A DNA stretch of 64,000 nt from JACRCT01 sp049841135. Lineage in GTDB: Bacteria; Myxococcota; Myxococcia; Myxococcales; UBA5297. A model generated the notes under the pieces. It did not search any database, had not been told where the DNA came from, and saw only the letters and a program-made list of their open reading frames with translations. This document shows, one piece after another, positions 1 to 12,472 of this stretch (position 1 is its first letter; every line of letters starts with the position of its first letter). The position numbers and the translations under genes are program-made. The stretch is from the NCBI GenBank assembly GCA_049841135.1, contig JASGHK010000004.1:1798001-1862000 (forward strand), read 5' to 3'.

Positions 1-2
1 TC

Positions 3-1961
<1,959 letters not shown>

Positions 1962-2022
1962 GCCCAGGCCTACTTCTCGAGCGGGACCTCACGATGGGCG
2001 AAGGCGACCTCGGCAGGGCACA

Positions 2023-3396
2023 ATGCAGCCCATGCGAACCCTCCCGATCGCCGTCCTGACTGCGGTTCTTTTCGCCTGCTCCGCCTGCTCGGAGATCAGC
2101 GCGCGCGTCGACGCAGGCTCGGTCGAGGCCGCGGACGGCGGCCCGAAGCCCTTCGCGGACGCGAGCCTCCCCGACCATCCCGATGCCGGCTCGGCGGCGG
2201 ACGCGGGCACGTCGGTCGCTGTGGATTCCGGCACCACGAGCGCCTGTCTCGGCTCCGATCTGCTCGCGCACCTGGGCAAGGACCACGTCCTCGCAGGCTT
2301 CGCCGGCGACGACGACCTGCAGTCCCAGGCGCCTTGGGACCTCCAGTACAAGTACCTCTCCGGCGGCGTCCCCGACGGCGCGGGCCCCTGCGCCTCGTGC
2401 CTGACCAACTGCACCACCGGCGGCAGCTCCTGCGACAACGCCCACAGCTGCGGCTGGTGGGGGTGCTGGCAGTGGGACCAGGAGCCGCCAGGCAAGTACG
2501 TCGGCAACTTCGCCGCCGCGGGCGGGGCGCCCAAGTACGGCATCCTCCCGATGGTCACCTACTACGAGATCCTGCAGGCGAGCGGCGCCGCGGAGGGGGC
2601 GGGCGAGGTCGCGGCGGTCAACAACCAGGCCTTCATGAGCCGGCTGCTGGCCGACTGGCGCTTCGTCCTGCAGCAGGTCGGCAACCAGAAGGCGCTGCTC
2701 CACATCGAGCCCGACTTCTGGGGCTACTGCGAGCACGCGAACGCGGACCCGCACGCCACCCCGGCCGCGGTCGCCTCCGCCAACCCCAGCGACTGCGGAG
2801 GCCAGGAGAACTCCATCGCAGGGCTCGGGCGCTGCATGATCGCCATGGTCCGCAAGTACGCGCCCAACGCCCGCGTCGGCCTGCACGGCTCGGCGTGGGG
2901 CACCAAGATCGACGTGCTCGGCAACAGCGACCCCCAGCTCGATGTCGCCGGCGAGGCGAAGAAGCTGGGTCAGTTCCTGAAGGCCTGCGGCGCGGACCAG
3001 AGCGACTTCGTCGTCGTCGACGCCTCGGACCGGGACGCCGGCTACTACCAGTCCATCGGCCGCCAGAGCTGGTGGGACGCGACCAACGCCACGCTGCCCA
3101 ACTTTCACCAGGCCTTCGACTGGGCCAAGGCGCTGGCCGAGGAGGTGGGCAAGCCCATCGTCTGGTGGCAGGTGCCGGTGGGGAACATGAGCCAGAGCGA
3201 CACCAACGACCACTGGAAGGACAACCGGGTCGACTACTTCTTCGCGCACGCCGACGAGATCGCGGCAGCACACGGCGTGGCCATGGCCTTCGGCGCGGGG
3301 ATGGGCGGGATGACGACCCCCAGCACCGACGGCGGCAACCTCATCGCCAAGGTGAAGGCGTACGAGGCGGCGGGCGGGGCGAAGCTGTGCCGGTAG
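2023..3396 (+). CDS. secreted lipoprotein of unknown function, possible TIM-barrel
   Basis: I do not recognise a named family. The N-terminus is a short hydrophobic signal (starting MRTLPIAVLTAVLFAC from an internal ATG at 2032) followed by Cys residues fitting a lipobox, then a low-complexity Asp/Ala/Gly linker typical of myxobacterial surface lipoproteins. The body (about residues 80-457) is rich in Trp and aromatic residues (GWWGCWQWDQ, WWQVPVG), and segments such as LLHIEPDFWGY and DFVVVDASDRDAGYY alternate like the strands of a glycosidase TIM barrel. That fold is inference only. It has its own unit between dnaE and a convergent protease gene. The start is either 2023 or 2032; the second gives the more usual signal-peptide n-region. 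Confidence 0.75.
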   Translation: MQPMRTLPIAVLTAVLFACSACSEISARVDAGSVEAADGGPKPFADASLPDHPDAGSAADAGTSVAVDSGTTSACLGSDLLAHLGKDHVLAGFAGDDDLQSQAPWDLQYKYLSGGVPDGAGPCASCLTNCTTGGSSCDNAHSCGWWGCWQWDQEPPGKYVGNFAAAGGAPKYGILPMVTYYEILQASGAAEGAGEVAAVNNQAFMSRLLADWRFVLQQVGNQKALLHIEPDFWGYCEHANADPHATPAAVASANPSDCGGQENSIAGLGRCMIAMVRKYAPNARVGLHGSAWGTKIDVLGNSDPQLDVAGEAKKLGQFLKACGADQSDFVVVDASDRDAGYYQSIGRQSWWDATNATLPNFHQAFDWAKALAEEVGKPIVWWQVPVGNMSQSDTNDHWKDNRVDYFFAHADEIAAAHGVAMAFGAGMGGMTTPSTDGGNLIAKVKAYEAAGGAKLCR

Positions 3397-3399
3397 CGG

Positions 3400-4059
3400 T
3401 CAGCTCGCGATGAACCGCAGCAGCGCATTGAGCCACTCGTGCGCGACCCGGCTGGGCCCTCGAATGAGGACGCCGCCGAAGACCATGACGCCGATGAGCA
3501 GGAACGGCGCGAGACGGGTGAAGTTCTCCCAGCGGCTGCGCATCCTTGCCGGGATGAGCCCGTCCACGACGCGGCTGCCGTCCAGCGGCGGGACGGGAAT
3601 GAGGTTGAAGAGCGCCAGCGCCACGTTGATGGTGATGCCCAGCTGCAGCAGGAGCGAGACGCCGGTGTCCCCGGTCGACTGACTCACCAAAGTCTGCGGC
3701 GCATAGCGGATGAGGAGCCCATAGATGACTGTGCACAGCACGGCGAGGATCATGTTGGAGATGGGTCCCGCCGCCGCGGTGATCATCATTCCGGTGCTCA
3801 TGGTCACCTTCCGGTTGAAGCGCACCGGGTTGACCGGAACCGGCTTTGCCCAGCCGAAAGGGATTCCCATCAACGGCAGCAGGATCGTTCCGATCAGATC
3901 GATGTGCGACAGCGGATTGAGCGTCAACCGCCCCATGCGCTCGGCCGTATCGTCGCCGAGCTTCGCCGCGCTCCAGGCGTGGGCAAACTCGTGGACCGTG
4001 AGCGAGAGAATCATCGGCACGAGCATCATCACGCGCCAAAGGAGCTGCTGAGAGTCCAT
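3400..4059 (-). CDS. site-2-protease-family (M50) integral membrane metalloprotease
   Basis: Intramembrane zinc metalloprotease of the short M50/rhomboid-like S2P group that often occurs in bacteria as a stand-alone 200-230 residue protein; this one has 219. The zinc motif HEFAHAW lies near residues 23-29 in the first membrane segment, and the second conserved site PVPPLDGSRV carries the third zinc ligand Asp near residue 155. Several hydrophobic helices surround both motifs. Members cleave transmembrane substrates such as anti-sigma factors, but no partner is visible here. Its stop abuts the end of the convergent lipoprotein gene (4 bases apart). The divergent promoter region with the PLP lyase is 4060-4238. 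Confidence 0.9.
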   Translation of the reverse strand: MDSQQLLWRVMMLVPMILSLTVHEFAHAWSAAKLGDDTAERMGRLTLNPLSHIDLIGTILLPLMGIPFGWAKPVPVNPVRFNRKVTMSTGMMITAAAGPISNMILAVLCTVIYGLLIRYAPQTLVSQSTGDTGVSLLLQLGITINVALALFNLIPVPPLDGSRVVDGLIPARMRSRWENFTRLAPFLLIGVMVFGGVLIRGPSRVAHEWLNALLRFIAS

Positions 4060-4238
4060 CGTTCGTGCCTCGCAGGGAGCGGGTCATTTACCAACCGACC
4101 CCAAGCCGGTCAACGCACGGACGGGGCCCCCATTTCCTCCCGCGTTCGTTGTGCTCACCCGACCGGCGTGATACGGCCTGCGCGTCCCTTTCCTTCCCCC
4201 TGGCAGCCTATCCGCCAGCCAACCAGAGAGACCGCCCC

Positions 4239-5501
4239 ATGGAAGACTCAAAGCACCCAGATTTCAAAGAGAAGTTCTACCTCGACTGCGGCTTCGCCAC
4301 GCGGGCGCTGCACGCCGGCGAGCACGTCGGCCAGCCCCACACCTCGGCCCACGCGAACCCCATCTTCCAGACCTCGACCTTCGTGTTCCGCAACGCCCAG
4401 GAAGGCGCGGACATGTTCTCGGGCGCGCAGAGCGGCTACGTCTACACCCGCCTGGGCAACCCGACGGTGAAGCTGCTCGAGGCGCGCGTGAACGCCCTCG
4501 AGGGCGCCGGCGTGAAGCTCGCCGACCCCGCCAAGCGCGTCTCCTCGCTGGCCTTCGCCTCCGGCATGGCCGCGGTCAGCGCGACGCTGATGGCCTCCTG
4601 CTCGCAGGGCGACACCATCCTCCTCGGCGACGTGGTCTACGGCGCCACCGAGCACCTGTGCTCGAACATCCTCAACCGGATGGGCATCAAGACCGTCGAG
4701 GTCGACTTCTCCAACCTCGAGAAGGTCGAGCTGGCGCTCAAGTCCAACACCCGGATCAAGGCGGTGCTCTTCGAGACGCCCGTCAACCCGACGATGAAGC
4801 TCGCGGACATCGCCGCGGTGAGCAAGCTCGTGCACCAGCACGCGCCCGAGGCCGTCGTCATCATCGACAACACCTTCGCCACGCCCTACCTGCAGCGCCC
4901 GCTGGAGATGGGCGCCGACGTGGTGCTCCACTCGCTCACCAAGTACCTCTGCGGCCACGGCACGGTGGTCGGCGGCATCGTCACCACCGCCAACGAGAAG
5001 ATGCACGACGAGCTCTACAAGGTGATCAAGGACGTGGGCTCCAACCCCGGCCCCATGGACGCCTGGCTGGTGACCCAGGGCCTGAAGACCCTGCCGCTGC
5101 GCATGGATCGGCACTGCTCCAACGCGATGGCGGTGGCGCGCTTCCTGGAGAAGCACCCGAAGGTCTCCCGCGTCCTCTACCCCGGCCTGGAGAGCCACCC
5201 GCAGCACGCGCTGGCCAAGAAGCAGATGAAGGACTTCGGCGGGATGATCTCCGCGGAGCTCAAGGGCGGGCTCGAGGCCGGCCGCAAGGTGATGGATAAC
5301 ATCAAGATCTGGACGCTGGCCGTCTCGCTGGGCTGCGTCGACTCGCTCATCCAGCACCCGGCGTCGATGACGCACGCCTGCGTCCCGAAGGAGAAGCGCG
5401 AGAAGGGCGGCCTGACCGACGGCATGATGCGCCTCTCGGTGGGCATCGAGGACCCGCAGGACCTCATCCGCGCGCTCGACGAGGCGCTGGCCAAGGCCTA
5501 A
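4239..5501 (+). CDS. Cys/Met metabolism PLP-dependent enzyme (methionine gamma-lyase / cystathionine gamma-synthase type)
   Basis: Pyridoxal-phosphate enzyme of the trans-sulfuration family, 420 residues. Diagnostic segments are TRALHAGEH and NPIFQTSTFVF at the N-terminus, RLGNPTVKLLE (substrate/PLP phosphate region), SGMAAVSATLMA, VVIIDNTFATPYLQRPLEMGAD, and the PLP-lysine motif HSLTKYLCGHG. The ATG at 4239 precedes MEDSKHPDFKEKFYLD; an earlier in-frame start would add residues unlike the family. Sequence alone does not separate methionine gamma-lyase, cystathionine gamma-synthase and O-acetylhomoserine sulfhydrylase. A GC-rich hairpin at 5533-5566 follows the stop. It is not in an obvious operon. 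Confidence 0.9.
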   Translation: MEDSKHPDFKEKFYLDCGFATRALHAGEHVGQPHTSAHANPIFQTSTFVFRNAQEGADMFSGAQSGYVYTRLGNPTVKLLEARVNALEGAGVKLADPAKRVSSLAFASGMAAVSATLMASCSQGDTILLGDVVYGATEHLCSNILNRMGIKTVEVDFSNLEKVELALKSNTRIKAVLFETPVNPTMKLADIAAVSKLVHQHAPEAVVIIDNTFATPYLQRPLEMGADVVLHSLTKYLCGHGTVVGGIVTTANEKMHDELYKVIKDVGSNPGPMDAWLVTQGLKTLPLRMDRHCSNAMAVARFLEKHPKVSRVLYPGLESHPQHALAKKQMKDFGGMISAELKGGLEAGRKVMDNIKIWTLAVSLGCVDSLIQHPASMTHACVPKEKREKGGLTDGMMRLSVGIEDPQDLIRALDEALAKA

Positions 5502-5505
5502 CAAG

Positions 5506-5527
5506 CGGGCTTCGGGCTTCGGACTTC
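5506..5527. repeat. short CGGGCTT tandem repeat, copy 1
   Basis: Tandem CGGGCTT units directly after the lyase stop codon. The same motif, with three units, recurs directly after another stop codon at 37737-37761. Both are non-coding and lie at 3' gene ends. Confidence 0.6.
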
Positions 5528-5532
5528 AGGCC

Positions 5533-5566
5533 CGGCCCCGGGTCGGCGCGAGCCGGCTCGGGGCCG
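5533..5566. terminator. GC-rich hairpin after the PLP lyase gene
   Basis: Outer arms cggccccg and cggggccg pair perfectly, with a further partly paired inner stem. There is no T-tract, so it may act as a transcript-end structure rather than as a classical intrinsic terminator. Confidence 0.5.
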
Positions 5567-5675
5567 AGTCATTTCCAGAGCAGCGGACCCATTCCACTCG
5601 TGCCGTCGCGTGAGCGACGCTTCGGGCGCCTGAGGCCACTCCGGGCGAAGCCAGCCCACGGAAATTCAGGCACTT

Positions 5676-5705
5676 GGAGAAGTTTTCCACGTGGAAAACT
5701 TCTCC
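5676..5705. promoter_or_regulatory. 30-bp perfect palindrome centred on CCACGTGG
   Basis: Left arm ggagaagttttccac is followed without spacer by its exact reverse complement. The core TTTTCCACGTGGAAAA differs from the ParB-binding parS form TGTTCCACGTGGAACA by one base per half-site. It lies in the non-coding gap between two convergent genes, where an operator would be unusual. It could be a parS-like protein-binding site or a symmetric hairpin. Confidence 0.6.
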
Positions 5706-5744
5706 GACGGCACCCGAGCGCCCCGGGCGCACGAGACCCAGAAG

Positions 5745-5778
5745 CCTTGGCGACCTTGGTCCCTTGGCGACCTTGGCG
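5745..5778. repeat. dispersed 34-bp repeat, copy 1
   Basis: Two copies of the 15-mer ccttggcgaccttgg are separated by tc and followed by cg. An identical 34-bp block is at 28470-28503, and in both places it is preceded by cccagaa. It sits in the 279-base gap between the PLP lyase and the hybrid kinase, immediately past the 3' end of the kinase gene. Confidence 0.85.
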
Positions 5779-5780
5779 GA

Positions 5781-7301
5781 TCATGCAGGCCCGAACCGAA
5801 GCGCCTTGGCCAACTCCCGCGCCAGCTCCGGCCGCGACGAGCGCGACGACAGGCATGCCGCGGCGCCCATGTGGATGGCGACGATGGTGTCCTTGAGCGA
5901 GAGCGTCTCGCTCACCAGCACCAGCGGCACCGATCGTCCGCCACGCAGGGCACGGGCGAGGTCCGCGGTCAGCGTCTCGCCCTTGAGGTCCATGCCCAGC
6001 ACCACGCCGGCCGTCTCCGGCCCGACGATGGGGATGGCGTCGCGCGTGCTGTGGACGATGACCGGGTCGCCGCCGGCGAGCGTGACCGCCTCGGCCACGC
6101 GGTTCGCCGACGCCGGCGCGCACACGACCACCACGTTCCTGGCGGCGTCGGCCTCCGCCGGCTCGAGCGCGGGCGGCGTCGCCGAGAGCACCTCGCGCAC
6201 CCGGCGGCGGACCTCGGCGATGTCGTCGAACGGCTTCTCGAGGTACTCGACGGCGCCCAGCGCGAGCGCCTCCTGCGCGGTCTCGAGCGAGGCATAGCCG
6301 GTGATGAGCATCACCGGGCAGTCGGGGTTGCGCTCGCGCACCGCCCGGGCGATCTCCAGGCCGCCCGCGCCGGGCAGGTTCTTGTCGGTGATGACCAGGT
6401 CGAAGTGGCCTTCGTGGACGAGCTTGATTCCCTCGTCCCCCGTCGCGGCGCCGACGACCTCCAACCCGTCGGGCTCGAGCAGGCTGGCGAGCAGGGTGCG
6501 CACCACCTCCTCGTCGTCGACGACCAGCACCCTGCCCTTCGTCCCCGGCTTGGCGCTCTTGCCACCCCCGAACCGCAGCCGGAAGACGGTGACGGCCTTG
6601 AGCTGGGCCTCCTGCGCGTGCACGTGCTCGAGGCGCGCGCCGTTGGCCTCGGCGAGCCGGCGGCTGACGAACAAGCCCAACCCGGTGCCGGTCTCCGGAC
6701 CCTTGCTGGTGAAGAACGCCGTGAAGAGCTTGCGCGAGGCCTCGGGAGAGATGCCCAGGCCGGCGTCGCCGACCAGCAGCTCCGGAACCTCGCCCGCGCG
6801 CACGACGACCTGCACCGGCGGCGCGTCGGAGCGCTTGGCCGCCGCCTGGGCGTCGATGGCGTTGTCCACCAGGTTCGAGGTGATCTGCATCAGCTGGTTG
6901 GGGACTCCCGCGACCTCCACCGGGGCGTTGGGCAAGGTGGTGCTCAGCGCCACGCCGCTGCGGCGGGCCTTGGGCTCGAGCATGCGGACGACCGACCTCA
7001 CCACCTCGCACAGGTCGGCGCGGGCGCCAGGCTGGGCGGTGGGGTTCAGGAAGCGGCGGTGGGTCTCGATCATCTCCTCCAGCCGCTGCACCTGCCCCAG
7101 AAGCGAGGCGATCTTCTCGTCCGGCGCCGGGCACCCGTCGCGCAGCATCTGGGCGTAACCCTTGATGCCCGAGACCGGCTGGCGGATCTCGTGGAGCACC
7201 GCCGCGGTCATCAGGCCCAGCTCGGCCAGCTTCTGCAGCTGCGCCAGCGAGGCCGGGTCGACCGCGATGGACTCGGGCTTGGTGGGGTTTCTCTCGGCCA
7301 T
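5781..7301 (-). CDS. hybrid sensor histidine kinase / response regulator
   Basis: Soluble two-component protein of 506 residues with no transmembrane segment. Domains in order: HisKA dimerisation helix with phospho-acceptor motif LHEIRQP (about residues 38-45); HATPase_c with NLVDNAIDAQ, VGDAGLGIS and GTGLGLFVSRRLAEANG; a canonical receiver starting RVLVVDDEEVVRTLL with acidic pocket DD, phospho-acceptor Asp in VITDKNLPG and the KPF lysine near residue 368; then about 130 residues resembling a second receiver fold that lacks the phosphorylation Asp. The input signal is probably intracellular or comes through a partner, since no PAS or GAF domain is seen. The hypothetical C-terminal pseudo-receiver is inference from hydrophobic strand pattern. 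Confidence 0.92.
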   Translation of the reverse strand: MAERNPTKPESIAVDPASLAQLQKLAELGLMTAAVLHEIRQPVSGIKGYAQMLRDGCPAPDEKIASLLGQVQRLEEMIETHRRFLNPTAQPGARADLCEVVRSVVRMLEPKARRSGVALSTTLPNAPVEVAGVPNQLMQITSNLVDNAIDAQAAAKRSDAPPVQVVVRAGEVPELLVGDAGLGISPEASRKLFTAFFTSKGPETGTGLGLFVSRRLAEANGARLEHVHAQEAQLKAVTVFRLRFGGGKSAKPGTKGRVLVVDDEEVVRTLLASLLEPDGLEVVGAATGDEGIKLVHEGHFDLVITDKNLPGAGGLEIARAVRERNPDCPVMLITGYASLETAQEALALGAVEYLEKPFDDIAEVRRRVREVLSATPPALEPAEADAARNVVVVCAPASANRVAEAVTLAGGDPVIVHSTRDAIPIVGPETAGVVLGMDLKGETLTADLARALRGGRSVPLVLVSETLSLKDTIVAIHMGAAACLSSRSSRPELARELAKALRFGPA

Positions 7302-7374
7302 TCGGACGGCTCCGGGTCTCCAGCCCGACTCCGGTTCGGGGCTCCGCTGCCTCCGAACCCGAGTCTTTGGCTGG

Positions 7375-8376
7375 TCAAAGCACTCTCACCTCGCGCAGGA
7401 ACTTCGCCGACTCCTCCGGCAGCGCGGTGTTGATGAACATGCCGCTGCCCACCTCGAAGCCGGCCAGCCGCGACACCCGCGGCACGACGCTCAGGTACCA
7501 GTGGAACGAGCGGCTTCGCTCCTCGGAGCTCGGCGCGGTGCGCACCACGAAGTTGAAGTCGGGATCGTGCAGGCCGAAGTACATCCGCCGCAGCACCGAG
7601 CGCAGGACGGAGGCGACGTCCTCCAGCTCCTCGTCACAGACGTGGCCGAAGGCCGGCATGTGCCGCTTGGGGACGATCCAGGTGTGGAACGGCGAGAAGG
7701 CGGCGTAGGGCACGAACGCCAGGCTGTGCCGGCCCTCGACGAGGACGCGCGCGCCCTTGGCGAGCTCGTGCCTCCACAGGTCGCAGAAGACACAGCTGCC
7801 GTGCTCGTCGTGGTAGGCCGCCGCGTCCTGCAGGCGCTGGCGCACGTGGTGCGGCACCACCGGCAGCGAGACCATCTGGCAGTGCGGGTGCTCGAGCGAG
7901 GTGCCGGCGCCGGCCCCGTGGTTCTTGAAGAAGATGGTCAACAGGATCCGCTCGTCGCGCGAGAGCTCTCGGCCGCGCTGGCAGAAGGCGCGCAGCGTCC
8001 GGCCCACCTCCTCCTCGCTCTGCAGCGCGGTGGTCACGTTGTGCAGCGGCGACTCGACGAGCACCTCGTGCACCCCGAAGCCGTCGATGCTGCGCTCGAT
8101 GCCATCGAAGTGGCGCACGGGCGAGCCCGAGTCGACCAGCGCTGGGTACTTGTTGCCGACCACCCGCAGCTGCCAGCGCCCGCCCTCCATGAGCTCGAGC
8201 GAAGGCTTGCCCACCATCGCCTCGTTGCCTGGACAGAACGGGCAGTCCGCCACCCGGGCCGGCCGCGCCTCGGTCAGCGGCCGCCGGGCGTCCACGAACT
8301 GGTCCGGCCGCTGGGCGCGCTCGGTGGCGATGATGACCCACTCGCGGGTGGCGACGTTCTGGCGAAGCTCCGGCAT
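7375..8376 (-). CDS. galT: galactose-1-phosphate uridylyltransferase
   Basis: Leloir-pathway enzyme exchanging UMP between UDP-glucose and galactose-1-phosphate. It has 333 residues, the usual bacterial length. The start MPELRQNVATREWVIIA is typical, the zinc site CPFCPGNE is near residues 51-58, and the active-site loop HPHCQM near residue 155 contains the nucleophilic histidine of the H-P-H-x-Q motif. A second-half HIT-like repeat follows with SPFHTWIVPKRHMPAFG. No galK or galE is adjacent, so its operon partners are elsewhere. The gene runs away from the hypothetical gene upstream with a gap of about 100 bases. Confidence 0.94.
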   Translation of the reverse strand: MPELRQNVATREWVIIATERAQRPDQFVDARRPLTEARPARVADCPFCPGNEAMVGKPSLELMEGGRWQLRVVGNKYPALVDSGSPVRHFDGIERSIDGFGVHEVLVESPLHNVTTALQSEEEVGRTLRAFCQRGRELSRDERILLTIFFKNHGAGAGTSLEHPHCQMVSLPVVPHHVRQRLQDAAAYHDEHGSCVFCDLWRHELAKGARVLVEGRHSLAFVPYAAFSPFHTWIVPKRHMPAFGHVCDEELEDVASVLRSVLRRMYFGLHDPDFNFVVRTAPSSEERSRSFHWYLSVVPRVSRLAGFEVGSGMFINTALPEESAKFLREVRVL

Positions 8377-8473
8377 CCGGCTTGGCCCCCTGTGCGCGAG
8401 GGATTGTACCGCCCCGAGACGCCCGAGACGGCCTTTCTCAATCTCGACCCGAAGGCAGGTCCGACGCGCCTTC

Positions 8474-9295
8474 TCAGCGGGGAGTGCCCTTGAAGCGCTG
8501 GGCCGCCTCTGCGTAGTGCTTGCGGTAAGCCCCCGCCACCGAGTTGGCGGCGCTGGCGTTGGCCGGGTCGTTGATCCGCGCCTGCCAGAGCGCGTCGATG
8601 CGCGTCCAGACCTTCTCGGTGAGGTCGTAGTCCTCGAGCAGGCGGACGAAGGCCCCCGCGGTGGCCGGCAGGACCCGCCGGCGCGCCTGGATGGTCGCGT
8701 AGGTCTCGATGGAGATGCCCTCGATGGGCTCGAGCAGCTCCGCGCCCACGGCCAGCCGCAGCTGGGCGTGCTGGAGGTTGCGGCGCGCGTCCATCATCGA
8801 CTGCGGGAAGTTGGTGTCGCCGCCGTGCGTCTCGGTGAAGCGCTCGCGGACGAACTCGAAGTGGCCCTCGGACAGGAAGCCGGCCTTGCGCAGCGCCGCC
8901 TTGCCGGCCTCCACCCCGCCTTCCTCGAACGCGTGCTCGATGAGGAAGACCTTGGTCCAGAACTCCTCGTTGGTCAGGTCGTCGAGGTCCCAGCCCTCGG
9001 GAATCGGGTAGTCGCGCTCGCCGGTGAAGTCCTCGCCATCCTCGTCCTGCTCGATCTCCTCGCTCTCCTCGAGCGCCTCCTTCTCCCACGGCATGCTGCC
9101 GGTACCGTCGGCGGTGATGGAGTCGCTGGAGGCGTGGCGGCCGGTGTTGCCGCTCTGCGGCGGCCCGTCGACGAAGGTCTGGCGGTCGTGCGTGCCGGTG
9201 GTCCGCTCGCGCGAGCCTGGCTTCCTGGGCGAACCCGACCGGCTCCCGGGATGGGTCGTGGTCCGCTTCTTCTTGGGAAGGTCGCCTTCCGCCAC
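8474..9295 (-). CDS. hypothetical protein
   Basis: Unrecognised 273-residue soluble protein. The first 70 residues are Ser/Gly/Lys/Arg-rich and probably disordered, followed by an acidic stretch (SEEIEQDEDGEDF). The rest (about residues 90-273) is mostly helical, with segments GWDLDDLTNEEFWTKVF and FLSEGHFEFVRERFTE. The start is GTG at 9295. No signal peptide, membrane helix or catalytic motif is visible. It could share a transcript with galT downstream. Confidence 0.7.
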   Translation of the reverse strand: MAEGDLPKKKRTTTHPGSRSGSPRKPGSRERTTGTHDRQTFVDGPPQSGNTGRHASSDSITADGTGSMPWEKEALEESEEIEQDEDGEDFTGERDYPIPEGWDLDDLTNEEFWTKVFLIEHAFEEGGVEAGKAALRKAGFLSEGHFEFVRERFTETHGGDTNFPQSMMDARRNLQHAQLRLAVGAELLEPIEGISIETYATIQARRRVLPATAGAFVRLLEDYDLTEKVWTRIDALWQARINDPANASAANSVAGAYRKHYAEAAQRFKGTPR

Positions 9296-9395
9296 TGGTC
9301 CTCCGAGGCTCGGCCCCCCGAGGCACGAGAGCGACGTTCTACCAGAAGGTGCGGGACGGCGGCGACCGCCGCCCCCGCCGCCGGGTCCCGCGGCC

Positions 9396-12234
<2,839 letters not shown>

Positions 12235-12472
12235 GGTCCCCTCGGGCTCGGACGGCCCAGCGGCCGCCGAGCGTTGGAGCTTCGCTTCGGAACCGGCGGC
12301 GCGGCAAGCCCGCCTCCGGTGGTCCTCGACCCAACCGTAGGGCCGGGGACGGTCGCTGCTTCGATGCCGCGATGCATCGTGACGATGCGCCGCGCCAGCC
12401 CCCCCGCTAGAAAACCTTCGTGCCCAAAGCACGGGCCCACCCATTCCAACCGAACCCGGGGGAGCAGATTCG

